A DNA stretch of 64,000 nt, taken from assembly GCA_964469905.1 (NCBI GenBank), contig CAYXZW010000002.1, forward strand, positions 92,286-156,285, given 5' to 3'. Made by a program: the position numbers and the translations under genes. The notes under the pieces are model-generated. The model saw only the letters and a list, made by a program, of their open reading frames with translations. It ran no database searches and was not told where the DNA came from. This document shows, piece by piece, positions 17,227 through 26,236 of this stretch; the stretch's first letter is position 1; every line of letters begins with the position of its first letter. This DNA comes from MVRV01 sp964469905. Its GTDB lineage: Bacteria; Desulfobacterota; Syntrophia; Syntrophales; Smithellaceae.

Positions 17227-18432
17227 CTATCGATTATTTTTTCTAGACTTCCATTTTTCCAGCTGAACATCAGCTGCGACACGTTCCATGCTCCCATGTC
17301 GAGGCCATTTATCAAAATCATGAGTTTTGCTCCCATCAGTCGTTTTTGATGGGTCATGAATATAAGGAGAAACGCCATGGCTCAAAGATATTTCCATAAA
17401 CTCTTTCTCACTTAGTCCGATATACTCCAGAAATATTTCAAGACTCGGCGGTCTTTTATTTTCATATTTATTTATGATCTCCAACGCTTGATCCCTTGAC
17501 ATCCGGTGATTACGAATATCTATCGATGCAAGATGGCATGGTCTCGTGTATCCTCTTTTGATATATTTGATATAGTCTCTTACACCCTGAAGATAGCATT
17601 CAATTTTTTCATACGAATAGTCTGGCGGTACATTTTCCACTTGGTCTCCTTTCCATCCCAATTCGTCGGTAATAATTTGAGATTGCTTCTTCACATCCCA
17701 AGGGATATATGAGCCAAGACAAACTGACCGATAACCAATTCTTCTCAATTCTTTTAATGGCGGGTATTTAAATGGTTTGAGATCTCTTTCATCAACGAGT
17801 CCCTCTAATCGGACATACATATCATCGGCGGTTATCCCCAAATTAACATAGCGGTTAAATCGTTTTTCATCTACTTCTTCAGGCTGCGTATAGTCAAAGT
17901 ACGCCGTATATTCAGATGAAGGTTCACCCCAGAAGATAAGGGGAACATTATATTTAATTGCAACCTGCATGGGGTATGCGAAAATACCCGTATGGCAATG
18001 CCAGCAAAAATCTCCTTTCTCCAAAAAACTCTGCAACATGCATTTTTGAACAACTTTCCAGTTTGGTGTAAAATGATGAAAATCTACACCTAATTTGCGG
18101 AGCGCCTGAACAGTATTTTCTGCAAGATTCGGCCGTAGAAAACCATGATCGAATCTTACGACAAGAGGTTTTATGCCATATTCCTTAACCAGATAATGCA
18201 ATGTCCAAGTGCTGTCTTTCCCGCCACTGAAAGGAACAATACAGTCATAATCGTACTTACCTCTATATTGCTCGATCAACTTATCGAGTTCTTCCTTTTT
18301 TGCGCTCCAGTCTATCGCTTCCTGCTTAAAGTCCTGTTGAAGGCATATATTACAAACTCCGTTTTCATCAAAAACAATCGTTTCATGCGTTTCGGGGGTT
18401 GTACAGCGAGTACATCTCTTCAATTCATTCAT
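17227..18432 (-). CDS. N-acetyl sugar amidotransferase (WbpG/PseA family)
   Basis: 401 residues. A zinc-type N-terminus has four cysteines in two CxxC pairs (RCTRCTTPE, GVCNICLQQ). The PP-loop ATP pyrophosphatase motif PFSGGKDST follows, then LVVRFDHGFLRPNL. The family activates the carbonyl of an N-acetyl group with ATP and replaces its oxygen by ammonia, giving an acetamidino group. Six bases separate it from the HisH-like gene. Because both pseudaminic acid and ManNAc3NAcA precursors appear to be made here, the substrate could be either; sequence alone does not decide. Confidence 0.88.
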   Translation of the reverse strand: MNELKRCTRCTTPETHETIVFDENGVCNICLQQDFKQEAIDWSAKKEELDKLIEQYRGKYDYDCIVPFSGGKDSTWTLHYLVKEYGIKPLVVRFDHGFLRPNLAENTVQALRKLGVDFHHFTPNWKVVQKCMLQSFLEKGDFCWHCHTGIFAYPMQVAIKYNVPLIFWGEPSSEYTAYFDYTQPEEVDEKRFNRYVNLGITADDMYVRLEGLVDERDLKPFKYPPLKELRRIGYRSVCLGSYIPWDVKKQSQIITDELGWKGDQVENVPPDYSYEKIECYLQGVRDYIKYIKRGYTRPCHLASIDIRNHRMSRDQALEIINKYENKRPPSLEIFLEYIGLSEKEFMEISLSHGVSPYIHDPSKTTDGSKTHDFDKWPRHGSMERVAADVQLEKWKSRKNNR

Positions 18433-18487
18433 TTTCTTGTCCCTTCCTTAAAGAACAACGGATACGTTGGTGACAGGTATATTCCTG

Positions 18488-19537
18488 CTATACAATCAAA
18501 TCCCAGTCTAACGGAGTGCCTTTACTAATATCCCGCGATGCTTTTCTTCCCATGATATTTTTTATGAAGCGCGTGTGTAAAGCATAGCCCGGTCGGATAC
18601 TGCGTATATTTTTTTCGGTCAAGGTTTCGCCTTTTTTAATATTTTCTACAGCAAAAAGAGACCGGCGGAAGACGCGGCTGGGTGCCTCACTCCCGGTAAC
18701 TTCGTAGCTAACGCGACCGACGGCTTTTTCTGTTGTTCGGATGGCATCAACCATTGCTTTGAATTCGTGGGGCTCAAGAGAGAATGCGCTGTCAGCTCCT
18801 GGAATGGATCGGGACAGGGTAAAATGTTTTTCAACAATGCGGGCTCCGAGGGCTACGGCTGCAATTGGCACAGCAATGCTCACGGTATGGTCGGACAGTC
18901 CTACCGGAACACTGAATGCTTCCGCCATGTGCGCAATGGTGCGCAGATTCATTTCCGTTGGATCGGCGGGGTAGGCGCTTGTACATTTCAGAAGGGCCAT
19001 TTCTCTGCAACCCGCTGCTCGGGCCGTAGTCACCGCTTCGCCTATCTCTGCCAATGTGGCCATGCCTGTTGACATGATGATCGGCTTACCGGTCTTAGCA
19101 ATATACTGAATCAGGGGTATATCGACCAACTCAAAGGAGGCGATTTTATAGGCAGGGACTTGCATCTCTTCTAAAAAATCGACTGCCGTTTGATCAAATG
19201 GTGATGAGAAAAGGTCTATCCCAATGTCATTGGCAATCTGTTGCAGTTTTGGCTGCCATTCCCATGGCGTGTATGCTTCCTGATAAAGATTATACAACGT
19301 CTTTCCTTCCCAAATTGTTCCTTTGCCGATATGGAAGTATTCATTGTCGCAGTCTATAGTAATGGTGTCCGGGGTGTATGTCTGTAATTTAATTGCATCT
19401 GCCCCTGCTTCTTTGGCAGCCTTAACGATCTGAACTGCTTGATGGAAATCTTGGTTATGATTTGCTGATAATTCTGCGATAATATATACAGGCCATCCAT
19501 CTCCTATGTTTTTCCCCCCAATCTTTATATTATTCAT
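18488..19537 (-). CDS. pseI: Pseudaminic acid synthase
   Basis: 349 residues: a NeuB TIM barrel (1-270) and a C-terminal antifreeze-like SAF domain (about 285-345). The protein condenses 6-deoxy-AltdiNAc with phosphoenolpyruvate to give pseudaminic acid. Characteristic segments are IIAELSANHNQ, KLQTYTPDTIT, and GKTLYNLYQEAYTPWEWQ, the last typical of the PseI rather than the sialic-acid branch. The start overlaps the formyltransferase gene by eight bases. The presence of PseB, PseC and PseG in the same operon supports pseudaminic over legionaminic acid. Confidence 0.9.
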   Translation of the reverse strand: MNNIKIGGKNIGDGWPVYIIAELSANHNQDFHQAVQIVKAAKEAGADAIKLQTYTPDTITIDCDNEYFHIGKGTIWEGKTLYNLYQEAYTPWEWQPKLQQIANDIGIDLFSSPFDQTAVDFLEEMQVPAYKIASFELVDIPLIQYIAKTGKPIIMSTGMATLAEIGEAVTTARAAGCREMALLKCTSAYPADPTEMNLRTIAHMAEAFSVPVGLSDHTVSIAVPIAAVALGARIVEKHFTLSRSIPGADSAFSLEPHEFKAMVDAIRTTEKAVGRVSYEVTGSEAPSRVFRRSLFAVENIKKGETLTEKNIRSIRPGYALHTRFIKNIMGRKASRDISKGTPLDWDLIV

Positions 19538-20114
19538 AAACTACTTTCCCCTTCCCAATTAATAACGAAACGGGGGTTTCCCATCCATCAACGAGTAAGT
19601 TTTCATATTTCTTTTTATCAAAGGATTTATGAAAGGTTCCACCCATAAACTGTTTCAGACGTGAACAGTTTCCGTCTCGAATGAAGGGCCAATTTATTTT
19701 GAAAAGATCGACGATCTCTGTTTGAAGTTTCTGGTATGTCGTTGCCAGCGTTTCATGATCGTCCTCAAAAAACACTTCTTTTTGTACAATAATATCTCCC
19801 GTATCAATCCCCTCATCGACATAATGTATCGTCACTCCCTTAGGCGTATCCTCAAGGAAGCTCCATAGGTTCGGATCAGCACCCCTGTTCCAGGGAAGCA
19901 GCGAAATATGAAGATTAATAATCTTTCGATTTAAACAATTGATAATCGAATCATTTATGATATGCCGATAGCCATGACTGACCGCAAAGTCGATCCCGTT
20001 TTGTTTTATGAATAATTCATTAATCGGCTCAGTGCATTCGAGAACATCATCACCAACTTGGTCAATAAATTTTGAAATTGGTGTTATATTATTTTTTAAT
20101 ATCAGTATCTTCAT
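19530..20114 (-). CDS. Formyltransferase-family protein (sugar N-formyltransferase candidate)
   Basis: 194 residues, the catalytic domain of the methionyl-tRNA formyltransferase fold without the C-terminal tRNA-binding domain. The active-site region NLHISLLPWNRGADPN and the downstream VDEGIDTGDII carry the Asn-His-Asp set of the family. It would transfer a formyl group from N10-formyltetrahydrofolate to a sugar amine. Lying between pseG and pseI, it may formylate the 4-amino intermediate of the pathway, giving an N-formyl variant of pseudaminic acid. The N-terminal part is short and divergent, so substrate prediction is weak. Confidence 0.75.
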   Translation of the reverse strand: MKILILKNNITPISKFIDQVGDDVLECTEPINELFIKQNGIDFAVSHGYRHIINDSIINCLNRKIINLHISLLPWNRGADPNLWSFLEDTPKGVTIHYVDEGIDTGDIIVQKEVFFEDDHETLATTYQKLQTEIVDLFKINWPFIRDGNCSRLKQFMGGTFHKSFDKKKYENLLVDGWETPVSLLIGKGKVVYE

Positions 20115-20118
20115 GGTG

Positions 20119-21153
20119 CTAATGCATCAATGATGAAAAAACCCTCATTGAACCATTTCCGTCATTCAATTGGGTACCCTGTAAAGCCATGAGAGATCTC
20201 TTTTCTCTATTGTACAGGATCGCTGATAAGATTTTACAAAGTTTTTCAGTGGTTATTTTGTTTCCATTACCACAATTGATAGCAACTCTTTTTTTATCTA
20301 AGCTAACAGCTATCGATCTCTGGTTTTCAGCAAGAACAGTAGCAAGGAAAGGCACTCCCATATAAGTTAGCTCCCAGCATGTACTGCCGCCTGCTGAAAC
20401 GGCCATATCCGCCCACGCCATCAGTTCGGGCATACTGGGTGGATTGATCAGAAGCTCTGCCGTAAAGTTGGCTGAAACGATAGACTTTTGAAGTGTTTCT
20501 TGGTGAAAATTGGCCGGACCGATGATTACTCTGACCGCGATATCAGGTTCATTAAGAAATTTTAAAGCCTCTATGACTTTCAGGGTCACATTGTCCGGAT
20601 CAGCACCACCAAGGGTCACAAGGATATTTTTTGCCCGATCCGGGATTTCACGTTTGAAGTTCTGATATTTCAAGAATTCTCTGCGCAGAAGCACATAACG
20701 GGCACCCAACAGGAGGGTTGTGTCTTCATCACAGAGATAGCTCAGATCCGGTGCATGAATATTCTGGTTCAGAAGAATATCGGCATGATAATATGGCAAG
20801 TGGTTCATGTCGTCAATGACTAAAAGGTGGATTCCCGCATCACGAATGGCTTTCTGATAATCCGGAGTAAAATGGTAACCATCCAAGACGATCCACTTAT
20901 TTTGACCGGTTATGCCCGTTTTCAAAATGGATAAAGTATTTTTTAGATCAGATGGATCAGGACAGATATACCCGATAGAAATCAAGCTGAATCCTTCATC
21001 ACTTATCCTCTGCTTCAAGGACTCACTGTCACAACAACCGATGAATGTAACTTCGCCCCCTTGGTCTTGCCAAGTTTGGGCAAGGGCGATGCACCGCATG
21101 ATGTGCCCCGTCCCCATTTTGGAATCAGCATCAGCCCTGATGTACAGGTGCAT
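20119..21153 (-). CDS. pseG: UDP-6-deoxy-AltdiNAc hydrolase (GT-B fold)
   Basis: 344 residues from the ATG at 21153, one base inside the upstream stop (TGATG); a TTG just before it is less likely. The N-terminal YIRADADSKMGTGHIMRC motif is diagnostic of PseG, and ILVTLGGADPDN and GGSTCWELTYMGVP are typical of the UDP-binding C-terminal half. The enzyme removes UDP from the diacetamido sugar before condensation by PseI. Position in the operon is as expected, between pseF-like and pseI. Confidence 0.9.
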   Translation of the reverse strand: MHLYIRADADSKMGTGHIMRCIALAQTWQDQGGEVTFIGCCDSESLKQRISDEGFSLISIGYICPDPSDLKNTLSILKTGITGQNKWIVLDGYHFTPDYQKAIRDAGIHLLVIDDMNHLPYYHADILLNQNIHAPDLSYLCDEDTTLLLGARYVLLRREFLKYQNFKREIPDRAKNILVTLGGADPDNVTLKVIEALKFLNEPDIAVRVIIGPANFHQETLQKSIVSANFTAELLINPPSMPELMAWADMAVSAGGSTCWELTYMGVPFLATVLAENQRSIAVSLDKKRVAINCGNGNKITTEKLCKILSAILYNREKRSLMALQGTQLNDGNGSMRVFSSLMH

Positions 21154-23243
21154 CAATTCAGCCTTTTAAAGCCTGCTACTGCCGGTTTACCTAAAAGAAA
21201 TTCTTCAGGATGAGGCGTATTGATCGCTTCGATAATCTGTGGGAGCACCTGATCAACGGCATCTAAATACTGTTTCACATGCTCTTCCTGATGGGCATAC
21301 ATAGCATAAAAGCTATTGGTTGCCAGGAATCCTTTTTCGAGCATGCCCTGTATGAATAATGCTTTCATCACAAGGGTTTCTTCGTGTTCGAAACTAAAAT
21401 GCCCCATGGGGGAAATACCACTAATATGAGCAGAAAGACCATGTTTGGCAAATAACGTTCTCCATCCATCCTGAACCATCTGACCAATTTTCATCAGGTG
21501 TTTTCCAACATCAAATTGGCGATGCTTTTTAATCATTGCAAGGGCAGCCACAGGACCAATCCTTTCCGTCCAGTAGGTGCTGCTGATAAAACTTTTCTGT
21601 GCAGCATCCATAACAGCATTTTCCCCAATAATCGCCGCCATAGGATAGCCGTTCCCCAACGATTTAGAAAAAACAGCCATATCCGGATCGATCCCCAGTA
21701 TGAGATGAGCCCCACCCGTATTCATTCGGAAACCTGCTGAAATCTCATCAACGATTAATATCGCACCAGTCGATGTGGCCAGCGCTCTGACTCCTTTGAT
21801 GAAATCGGGATTAGGCCTTTCATTCCTAATAGGCTCCATAACAATAGCGGCAATTTCATTCTTGTTGGATTCCAGAATGGCTTCAAGGTCCGCCAATTGA
21901 TTATACCGAAATGGAAACGACGTCCCTTTGAGGGCTTTCGGAACTCCTGCCGGATCGAGACCGGAAAGCAGGTGCTCGCCTAGGGCGTTTTCCGTCCCTA
22001 AATTGGCTGAAAGGTACCAGTCATGCCAGCCATGATAACCGCAAAAGGCAATCTTGTCCCGTCCCGTAAAGGTTCTGGCAATTCTAACAGCAACCGCCAT
22101 AGCTTCGCCACCAGTACGGGCAAACCGGACCTTCCCCGCCCAAGGGTGAATTTCGCAGAGGAGATCTGCCAATTCCACTTCCTCAGGACAGTTCAGGGAA
22201 GCGCTGGTCCCCTTATCAATAGCTTCCCTGACAGCTTTGTCTACATCCGGATCCGCGTAACCCAAGACATTGGCACCAATACCACCAAGACTCATATCAA
22301 TATAGCGGTTCTCGTCCAGGTCCCATATCTCAGCACCTTTGGCCCGACTGAAGTATCCGGGCCAAACGCCATAGGAAAATTGATCGGGACGTTTGGAGAG
22401 AAGCTGAGACAGTCCGGGAATGCGTTTTTTCGCGTGTTCCTGAAGAGCAATTGATTGCGCTAAATGCAAGCGTTTCATGGTTTTATCCTGCCTATCCTCT
22501 TGAAGTGATTTTATGAATCCCTCATTTCTTTCAAATTGCTTGTTAATGGCCAGCCATTCCGGTCTCTGATGAAGTAGATTGAGGATGTCCGCCATACGAA
22601 AATTTGCTCTAACCGGAAAGAGTTCCTCATATATTTTATTGATCAGATCGAAGTCCTCCTGCTCATCAACTGTCCAACGCAGATGCGAGAGATCTTCTTT
22701 ATTTTTATAATGGCCTATCCGGTATCGGTCCGGCTGCTGGTGGATAAAGGGGGTAACATGCTCGCGTTGCGAAGACAGAGATGCTTCTTTCCAAGCCTCT
22801 TCTAAAACAGAAAAGCGGAAGATTTCTATGTCCAAACCATCTGGAAAAGTTGGCTCTACGGAATTAGAAGCATAATCGTAGTCATCATTAAGATAAAAAG
22901 CGATCACATTATCTATGATTTCCGGATCGATCAGGGGACAATCCCCCGTAACACGAACGACACTCCCCGGCTTATAAGTTTGTGCAGCCTGATAAAACCG
23001 ATCAAGAACATCATTCAAACTGCCTCTGTAGCAGGGTATATTAATTTTTAGACAAAGCGCTTCAATTTCATCATCACTGGAATCAGTACTGGTAGCAATA
23101 ATAAGTTGATCAATCTTTTTAGCCTGCAAGACTCTCTCAACCTGGAGAGCCAGCATAGGTTGTCCCATGATCGGCTTGAGAACCTTGCCGGGCAACCTAG
23201 AGGATGTAAACCGGGCTTGAAGAATTGCGAGAATGTCGGTCAT
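21153..23243 (-). CDS. Fusion: SpsF/PseF-like cytidylyltransferase + class III aminotransferase
   Basis: 696 residues. Residues 1-235 are an SpsF-like nucleotidyltransferase: AILQARFTSSRLPGKVL, RVTGDCPLIDPEI, and a DGLDIEIF segment. This domain should make CMP-pseudaminic acid. Residues about 260-696 are a class III PLP aminotransferase of the glutamate-1-semialdehyde mutase type, with GGEAMAVAVRIARTFTG, GYHGWHDWY, VDEISAGFR and the PLP lysine in FSKSLGNGYP. It overlaps the reductase gene upstream (ATGA). The aminotransferase half is not needed for ordinary pseudaminic acid, so it may add or move an amino group on a modified nonulosonate. Comparable fusions exist in sugar clusters, but their function is not settled. 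Confidence 0.82.
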   Translation of the reverse strand: MTDILAILQARFTSSRLPGKVLKPIMGQPMLALQVERVLQAKKIDQLIIATSTDSSDDEIEALCLKINIPCYRGSLNDVLDRFYQAAQTYKPGSVVRVTGDCPLIDPEIIDNVIAFYLNDDYDYASNSVEPTFPDGLDIEIFRFSVLEEAWKEASLSSQREHVTPFIHQQPDRYRIGHYKNKEDLSHLRWTVDEQEDFDLINKIYEELFPVRANFRMADILNLLHQRPEWLAINKQFERNEGFIKSLQEDRQDKTMKRLHLAQSIALQEHAKKRIPGLSQLLSKRPDQFSYGVWPGYFSRAKGAEIWDLDENRYIDMSLGGIGANVLGYADPDVDKAVREAIDKGTSASLNCPEEVELADLLCEIHPWAGKVRFARTGGEAMAVAVRIARTFTGRDKIAFCGYHGWHDWYLSANLGTENALGEHLLSGLDPAGVPKALKGTSFPFRYNQLADLEAILESNKNEIAAIVMEPIRNERPNPDFIKGVRALATSTGAILIVDEISAGFRMNTGGAHLILGIDPDMAVFSKSLGNGYPMAAIIGENAVMDAAQKSFISSTYWTERIGPVAALAMIKKHRQFDVGKHLMKIGQMVQDGWRTLFAKHGLSAHISGISPMGHFSFEHEETLVMKALFIQGMLEKGFLATNSFYAMYAHQEEHVKQYLDAVDQVLPQIIEAINTPHPEEFLLGKPAVAGFKRLN

Positions 23244-24127
23244 TGCAGTTTCCAGAAAGATGGATTTATGATGGACTCATCTTGAACAGCATAAACTGAA
23301 AAATCAAGATTGCCCATTGTTTCTATATGATGGACCACTTTTATGATTTCTTCCAGATGGAGTTGATTGTTCACCCCCACAATAACGTGATCAATCTCCG
23401 GTTGCCGATAGACAAATGTCAGAGCTGCCTCAAGAGGATCAATATTTTGCTTTTGTAATGCCTCGCGATACTCTAACATTAAGTTTTTTATTGAACTAAA
23501 GTATCCTGGCAGTTCTTTCGGGGACATCAGAAGCAATCCCTGAAGGAAAACCGATCTGGTGTGTATTTCGACACCCAGACCATTAAGATATTGAAGATGG
23601 CCATTTTGAATCATTCGCTGGTCAAATACATTCATAGGAATTTGAACAATGTCCGGGGTATATTTCTCTAAAAGATGATTTAGCTCTTGCGGCGAATAAA
23701 GAGAAGCGCCAATTTTCTGCACGAGCCCCCTATCTTTCATTTCTTGCATAGCCTCCCATAGATATTGTCCACCTTCTTTCAAGAGGTCAGCAGCATGATG
23801 GACAAGCAGGCCATAAAGCTTTGGCTGTTTCAATTTATCAAGAGATCTACGAAAAGTTTCTTTGAGTCTGGCGGCATCCTCTTTTTCAATCTTTGTTTTT
23901 TGGAAAACCAGCGTCTTTGTAACAATTTTGAAGACTGAGTCCGTTGGTATGCTTCGTCCGATGATTTCCTCACTGGCACCATACAATGTTGCGGTATCTA
24001 AAAGGGTGACCCCATTTCCCCAGGCGATGGACAGAATGTCCCGTACTTCATTTTCAGGTGTAATCCCCTGCTTATTGGATACACCGTAATTCTGACCAAA
24101 CTGCACTGTTCCCAAACCGATTTTCAT
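23240..24127 (-). CDS. Aldo/keto reductase
   Basis: 295 residues. The N-terminal IGLGTVQFGQNYGVSN, the catalytic-Tyr segment LLDTATLYGASEEIIG and a central QIPMNVFDQR show an aldo/keto reductase with NADPH-dependent carbonyl reduction as the likely activity. The gene overlaps pseC (ATGA) and the fusion gene on its other side, so it belongs to the pse operon. Aldo/keto reductases recur in pse-type clusters without an assigned step. With the aminotransferase domain next door it could modify the nonulosonate carbon chain. Confidence 0.82.
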   Translation of the reverse strand: MKIGLGTVQFGQNYGVSNKQGITPENEVRDILSIAWGNGVTLLDTATLYGASEEIIGRSIPTDSVFKIVTKTLVFQKTKIEKEDAARLKETFRRSLDKLKQPKLYGLLVHHAADLLKEGGQYLWEAMQEMKDRGLVQKIGASLYSPQELNHLLEKYTPDIVQIPMNVFDQRMIQNGHLQYLNGLGVEIHTRSVFLQGLLLMSPKELPGYFSSIKNLMLEYREALQKQNIDPLEAALTFVYRQPEIDHVIVGVNNQLHLEEIIKVVHHIETMGNLDFSVYAVQDESIINPSFWKLQ

Positions 24128-25257
24128 GAGAGGATATTAGTCAGCGTTTCTATGACATGGCACTGATCTTCATTGGTAAGCATCGGATACATGGGCAGGC
24201 TGATGATCCGCTCATATGCCTGCTCTGCAACGGGGCATAATCCACGATGCGTATTGAAGAGTTTCCGATAGAAAGGATGAAGATGTACAGGAATATAATG
24301 AACATTCACTCCTATCCCTGCCTGTAGTAATTTACGGAAGACAACACTACGATCCAAATTTGTACCATCCAGCTCAAGTCTGACCACATATAAATGGTAG
24401 GCATGGAATCTTTCTTTTCGAACAGATAAAGGGTTCACTTGAGAAATGTTTTTGAAAGCATCATCATAAAACTGAGCAATCTCCCGCCGCCTCTCAAGCC
24501 ACCGTGTTAACTTATTAAGCTGGCTTATTCCCAAGGCGCACTGGAAATCCGTAATGCGATAATTATAACCTAAATCAACCATTTCATAGAACCACGAACC
24601 TTGCGCATCACGCTGCTGACGGTTCGTATTGATGCCGTGATTACGGAAAACTAGCATCTTATCTGCTAGTATTGAATCATTTGTTGTTATCATGCCCCCT
24701 TCACCAGTGGTGATATGTTTGACCGGATGAAAACTGAATGCATTGAGACAAGCCAATGATCCCACTAGCCTTTCCTTATATCGTGCCCCAAGAGAATGAC
24801 AGGCGTCGGCTACAGGCGCAAGACTGTGCCTTTTTGCAAGCACCGCAAGCGCATCATAGTCACAAGGCTGGCCGGCATAGTCCACGGCGATGATGGCCTT
24901 TGTTTTTGGTGATATTCGATCTTCCACAGATGATGGATCAATCAGAAGGGTGTCCGGATCTACATCAGCAAAGACGGGCGTTCCTCCCTGAAAGACGACA
25001 CAATTTGCCGTTGCCGCAAACGTCATAGCGGGCACAATCACTTCATCTCCTGGACCAATTCCAAGAGCAAACATAGATGCATGAAGCGCTGCGGTACCAC
25101 TATTCACAGCAACAGCATGTTTTGCTCCGACGACATCAGCGAATGCTCTTTCGAACTCGCTTATCTTTGGACCTGTAGTGAGCCAGTCCGACTGAAGAAC
25201 ATCCACAACAGACTGAATGTCTTCGGCATCTATATGCTGTCTGCCATAAGGGATCAT
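24124..25257 (-). CDS. pseC: UDP-4-amino-4,6-dideoxy-N-acetyl-L-altrosamine transaminase
   Basis: 377 residues from the ATG at 25257, where it overlaps the pseB stop by ATGA; the protein then begins MIPYGRQHID, the normal PseC start. Typical segments are SDWLTTGPKISEFE, the PLP lysine in SFHPVKHITTGEGG, and GYNYRITDFQCALG. It aminates C4 of the PseB product using glutamate. It is clearly distinct from the RfbE-like aminotransferase at the left edge and from the DegT protein at 53-54 kb. Confidence 0.92.
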   Translation of the reverse strand: MIPYGRQHIDAEDIQSVVDVLQSDWLTTGPKISEFERAFADVVGAKHAVAVNSGTAALHASMFALGIGPGDEVIVPAMTFAATANCVVFQGGTPVFADVDPDTLLIDPSSVEDRISPKTKAIIAVDYAGQPCDYDALAVLAKRHSLAPVADACHSLGARYKERLVGSLACLNAFSFHPVKHITTGEGGMITTNDSILADKMLVFRNHGINTNRQQRDAQGSWFYEMVDLGYNYRITDFQCALGISQLNKLTRWLERRREIAQFYDDAFKNISQVNPLSVRKERFHAYHLYVVRLELDGTNLDRSVVFRKLLQAGIGVNVHYIPVHLHPFYRKLFNTHRGLCPVAEQAYERIISLPMYPMLTNEDQCHVIETLTNILS

Positions 25258-26234
25258 AGATTTGCTATGATTTCGCGCATTTGATCCGGTGTCAACATCC
25301 AAGGATTGTCGCCGGAATTATATTCAAATCCATCCGGTACTTGTTGGCCGCCATTGCTCGTAAATCGTCTTCCCCAAAAACCAAAATCTGGTTGAATAAT
25401 ATAATGGTTGGAATACTCGAGTGTTCTTCTTGCGTCATCCTTTGGGATCATGACCTCATGAAGTTTCTCGCCTGGTCGAATTCCTATGATGTCTGTTTTG
25501 CATTCCGGGGCCATTACTTTTGCCAAATCCATGATATTCATACTGGGGAGCTTGGGTACGAAAAGTTCCCCACCTACCATTGTCGCAAGGCAGTTTAAAA
25601 CGAAATCGACTCCCTGCTCCAGAGTAATCCAGAAGCGGGTCATTCGCGGATCAGTTATAGGCAGGACTCCCGTTTCCCGGCATTTTATGAAAAATGGGAT
25701 CACACTGCCCCTGCTGCCCGCCACATTCCCATATCTTACAACGCTGAAGCTTGCGCTGGTGCGACCAACATAAGAATTACCGGCAATGAAAAGTTTATCG
25801 GAACAAAGCTTGGTGGCGCCATAGAGATTGATGGGATTGGCCGCTTTATCCGTACTCAAGGCTATGACTTTCTTGACACCTTGATCAATGGCCACATTGA
25901 TGACATTTTGCGCACCCATAATATTTGTTTTAACGGCCTCAAAGGGGTTGTATTCTGCGGCAGGAACTTGCTTTAGGGCGGCAGCATGGATGACGTAATC
26001 CACACCATGAAAGGCGCGGAATAATCTTTCTTTATCACGAACATCGCCGATAAAATACCGGATGCTATCATACTTCGTATCTGGATAGACCTGAGCCATC
26101 TCGAATTGCTTCAGTTCGTCACGGCTGAAGATAATTAGTCGTTTGGGATTGTATCGCTTGAGAATAATTTCAGTGCATTTTTTGCCGAAAGAACCGGTGC
26201 CGCCGGTAATAAGGATGGATTTATTGTTCAGCAT
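25254..26234 (-). CDS. pseB: UDP-GlcNAc 4,6-dehydratase, inverting
   Basis: 326 residues, SDR fold. The nucleotide motif is LITGGTGSFGKK and the active site YGATK (the YxxxK of NLYGATK). The segment HAAALKQVPAAEYNPFEAVK is diagnostic of the PseB/FlaA1 family. It removes water from UDP-GlcNAc and inverts C5, the first step of pseudaminic acid synthesis. Two bases separate it from the 2-epimerase gene upstream, and it opens the compact group that runs to the PseI gene. Confidence 0.93.
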   Translation of the reverse strand: MLNNKSILITGGTGSFGKKCTEIILKRYNPKRLIIFSRDELKQFEMAQVYPDTKYDSIRYFIGDVRDKERLFRAFHGVDYVIHAAALKQVPAAEYNPFEAVKTNIMGAQNVINVAIDQGVKKVIALSTDKAANPINLYGATKLCSDKLFIAGNSYVGRTSASFSVVRYGNVAGSRGSVIPFFIKCRETGVLPITDPRMTRFWITLEQGVDFVLNCLATMVGGELFVPKLPSMNIMDLAKVMAPECKTDIIGIRPGEKLHEVMIPKDDARRTLEYSNHYIIQPDFGFWGRRFTSNGGQQVPDGFEYNSGDNPWMLTPDQMREIIANL

Positions 26235-26236
26235 AA

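Noticed and set aside
22023..22454. A 143-residue plus-strand open frame
   Set aside because: Antisense to the PseF/aminotransferase fusion; no ribosome site or family.
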